DNA of 6,801 nucleotides, from contig JAUXBD010000075.1 in the NCBI GenBank assembly GCA_030619585.1, forward strand, positions 1-6,801, given 5' to 3'. Each line of letters begins with the position of its first letter. Position 1 is the stretch's first letter. Made by a program: the position numbers and the translations under genes. The stretch comes from Desulfobacteraceae bacterium (GTDB taxonomy: Bacteria; Desulfobacterota; Desulfobacteria; Desulfobacterales; SURF-7). The notes beneath the pieces are model-generated. The model made no database searches, was not told the origin of the DNA, and worked only from the letters and a program-made list of their open reading frames with translations. Shown one piece after another: positions 5,737 through 6,801 of the stretch.

Positions 5737-6801
5737 ATGGTTGATAAATATAATAAAAAGAATATCTACCTGGAGCAGGAGCTCACACGCCGCGTGATTC
5801 AAGGGCTTTCCTGTGAATGGGAAAACGCACTTTGGGTTTTGCCGGAAAAATACAGGCGGTCTATAACAAAGCCGCTGTTTTGTATCAGGGATATGAAAAA
5901 GAGATTGGGGTGCTGGTCTGAGGAGAAAAGAGAGATCTGTCTTAGCAAATCTCTTGTTTTTAACCATCCCTGGGATGCTGTTTGTGATGTTTTGCGGCAT
6001 GAGATGGCTCACCAGTTTGCCCATGAGGTTTTGCGCTCCCAAGGCGAATCAATGCACGGGCCTTCCTTTCAACGGGCCTGTCATCTGCTCAGGGCGGACC
6101 CAAAAGCAAACGGTGATTACAAACCTTTGGATGAAAGGGTTAAAGATAGATCCGCTGATAATAATGATAGGATTATGGCCCGTGTTAAAAAGCTTCTGGC
6201 CCTTGCCAAAAGCCATAACAATCATGAGGCAGAGGCAGCCATGGCAAAGGCCCATGAACTTATTTTGAAATATAATATTGATCTTCTCTCATGTAAGAAA
6301 GAGAGGGAGTTCATAAGCGTCTTTGTGGGTAAATCCGCATTGCGCCATTTTAGGGAAGAGTATCACCTGGCAACCTTACTGATCGACTATTATTTTGTTG
6401 AAGGGCTATGGGTTCCCTCTTATGTGCTTGAAAAGGAAAAGGTGGGACGGGTTCTTGAGATCACAGGAACACTGCAGAATGTAAAAATTGCCGGTTATGT
6501 TTATGATTTTATAAAAAGATACATAGATTCCAAATGGGATGAATACAATAGTGTAAGGGGCATGAATCGTTTTAGAAAGACGGATTTTGCAGTGGGAATT
6601 ATTGAGGGGTTCCGATCCAGACTTGAAAAGCGGAGCAAGGCTGTGGTGGTAAAAATGGAAAGCCTCGCTTTGGCAAAGGTTGAGGACCCTCTTCTTAAAA
6701 AGTACACAGCATATAAATACCCGAACACAAGAAGCTTCAGCAGGAGGGCTTTGGGCCGGGATGAAAAAGTTTTAAATGACGGGAAAAAAGAGGGGAAAAA
6801 G
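5737..6801 (+). CDS. SprT-like zinc metallopeptidase domain fused to DUF2786 (3' end beyond window)
   Basis: The frame is open from 5701 to the window end with no stop; from ATG 5737, 355 residues are visible and the C-terminus is missing. Residues about 15-120 resemble SprT-like metalloproteases: HEMAH at 88-92 is an HExxH zinc site with catalytic Glu89, and His107 in HGPSF is the likely third ligand, as in the SprT/Spartan HG motif. Residues about 144-182 match DUF2786 (MARVKKLLALAKS, then EAEAAMAKAHELILKYNID). Residues 190-340 look like the alpha/beta domain that usually follows DUF2786, and the end is Lys-rich. The protein is probably cytoplasmic, since no signal peptide is present. SprT relatives act on DNA-bound proteins, but the role here is unknown. 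It is divergent from the glycosyltransferase gene and seems functionally separate. An upstream GTG start at 5701 would add 12 residues. Confidence 0.8.
   Translation, partial: MVDKYNKKNIYLEQELTRRVIQGLSCEWENALWVLPEKYRRSITKPLFCIRDMKKRLGCWSEEKREICLSKSLVFNHPWDAVCDVLRHEMAHQFAHEVLRSQGESMHGPSFQRACHLLRADPKANGDYKPLDERVKDRSADNNDRIMARVKKLLALAKSHNNHEAEAAMAKAHELILKYNIDLLSCKKEREFISVFVGKSALRHFREEYHLATLLIDYYFVEGLWVPSYVLEKEKVGRVLEITGTLQNVKIAGYVYDFIKRYIDSKWDEYNSVRGMNRFRKTDFAVGIIEGFRSRLEKRSKAVVVKMESLALAKVEDPLLKKYTAYKYPNTRSFSRRALGRDEKVLNDGKKEGKK
6770..6788 (+). repeat. 19-bp direct repeat, second copy (first copy at 247-265)
   Basis: The 19-mer TTTTAAATGACGGGAAAAA occurs exactly at 247-265, spanning the start codon of the nucleotidyltransferase gene, and again at 6770-6788, inside the metallopeptidase gene in a different reading frame (there read as ...VLNDGKK). 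The two copies sit near opposite ends of the window. Flanking bases do not match. Confidence 0.6.

Noticed and set aside
5599..6042. Minus-strand open frame of 147 codons ending in a Gly-Phe-Phe repeat
   Set aside because: It is antisense to the well-supported metallopeptidase frame, and its repetitive tail is just translation of the 9-bp array; no family resemblance.
5954..6268. Plus-strand open frame of 104 codons
   Set aside because: It lies out of frame within the metallopeptidase gene, whose own frame carries HExxH and DUF2786 motifs across the same bases.

Overview
The window (about 43% GC by eye) looks like a chromosomal stretch from a Gram-negative bacterium. The gene types, and the intergenic A/C-rich 9-bp repeats, remind me of sulfate-reducing Desulfobacterota (Desulfobacterales). 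This placement is an impression, because the window has no phylogenetic marker beyond part of a tRNA.

Layout. Positions 1-33 are the 5' half of a minus-strand tRNA, most likely tRNA-Cys, cut by the window edge. Positions 34-252 are non-coding and hold a small repeat cluster (two tandem 13-mers inside a 9-bp inverted repeat at 171-215). Two plus-strand genes follow, 8 bp apart: a sugar-phosphate nucleotidyltransferase with a left-handed beta-helix tail (253-1581), and a 561-residue protein of unknown function with a nucleoside phosphorylase/nucleosidase-like C-terminal half (1590-3275). They converge, with 1 bp between stop codons, on a minus-strand pair overlapping by 11 bp: a GT-B glycosyltransferase (5521-4109) and a HAD-superfamily hydrolase (4119-3277). 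The divergent spacer 5522-5736 holds a 9-bp periodic repeat array with inverted arms. The last gene, on the plus strand from about 5737 and running off the window, encodes a SprT-like zinc metallopeptidase domain joined to DUF2786.

How the genes may work together. The nucleotidyltransferase would make an NDP-sugar, the glycosyltransferase would use one, and the HAD enzyme, translated together with the glycosyltransferase, could remove a phosphate from a glycosyl-phosphate intermediate or product. The phosphorylase-like protein could act on a nucleotide or nucleoside linked to the same route. This is inferred from neighbourhood and family only; no substrate can be read from the sequence. The metallopeptidase gene appears unrelated to the sugar genes. 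The least described element is the large helical plus phosphorylase-like protein and its close pairing with a nucleotidyltransferase.
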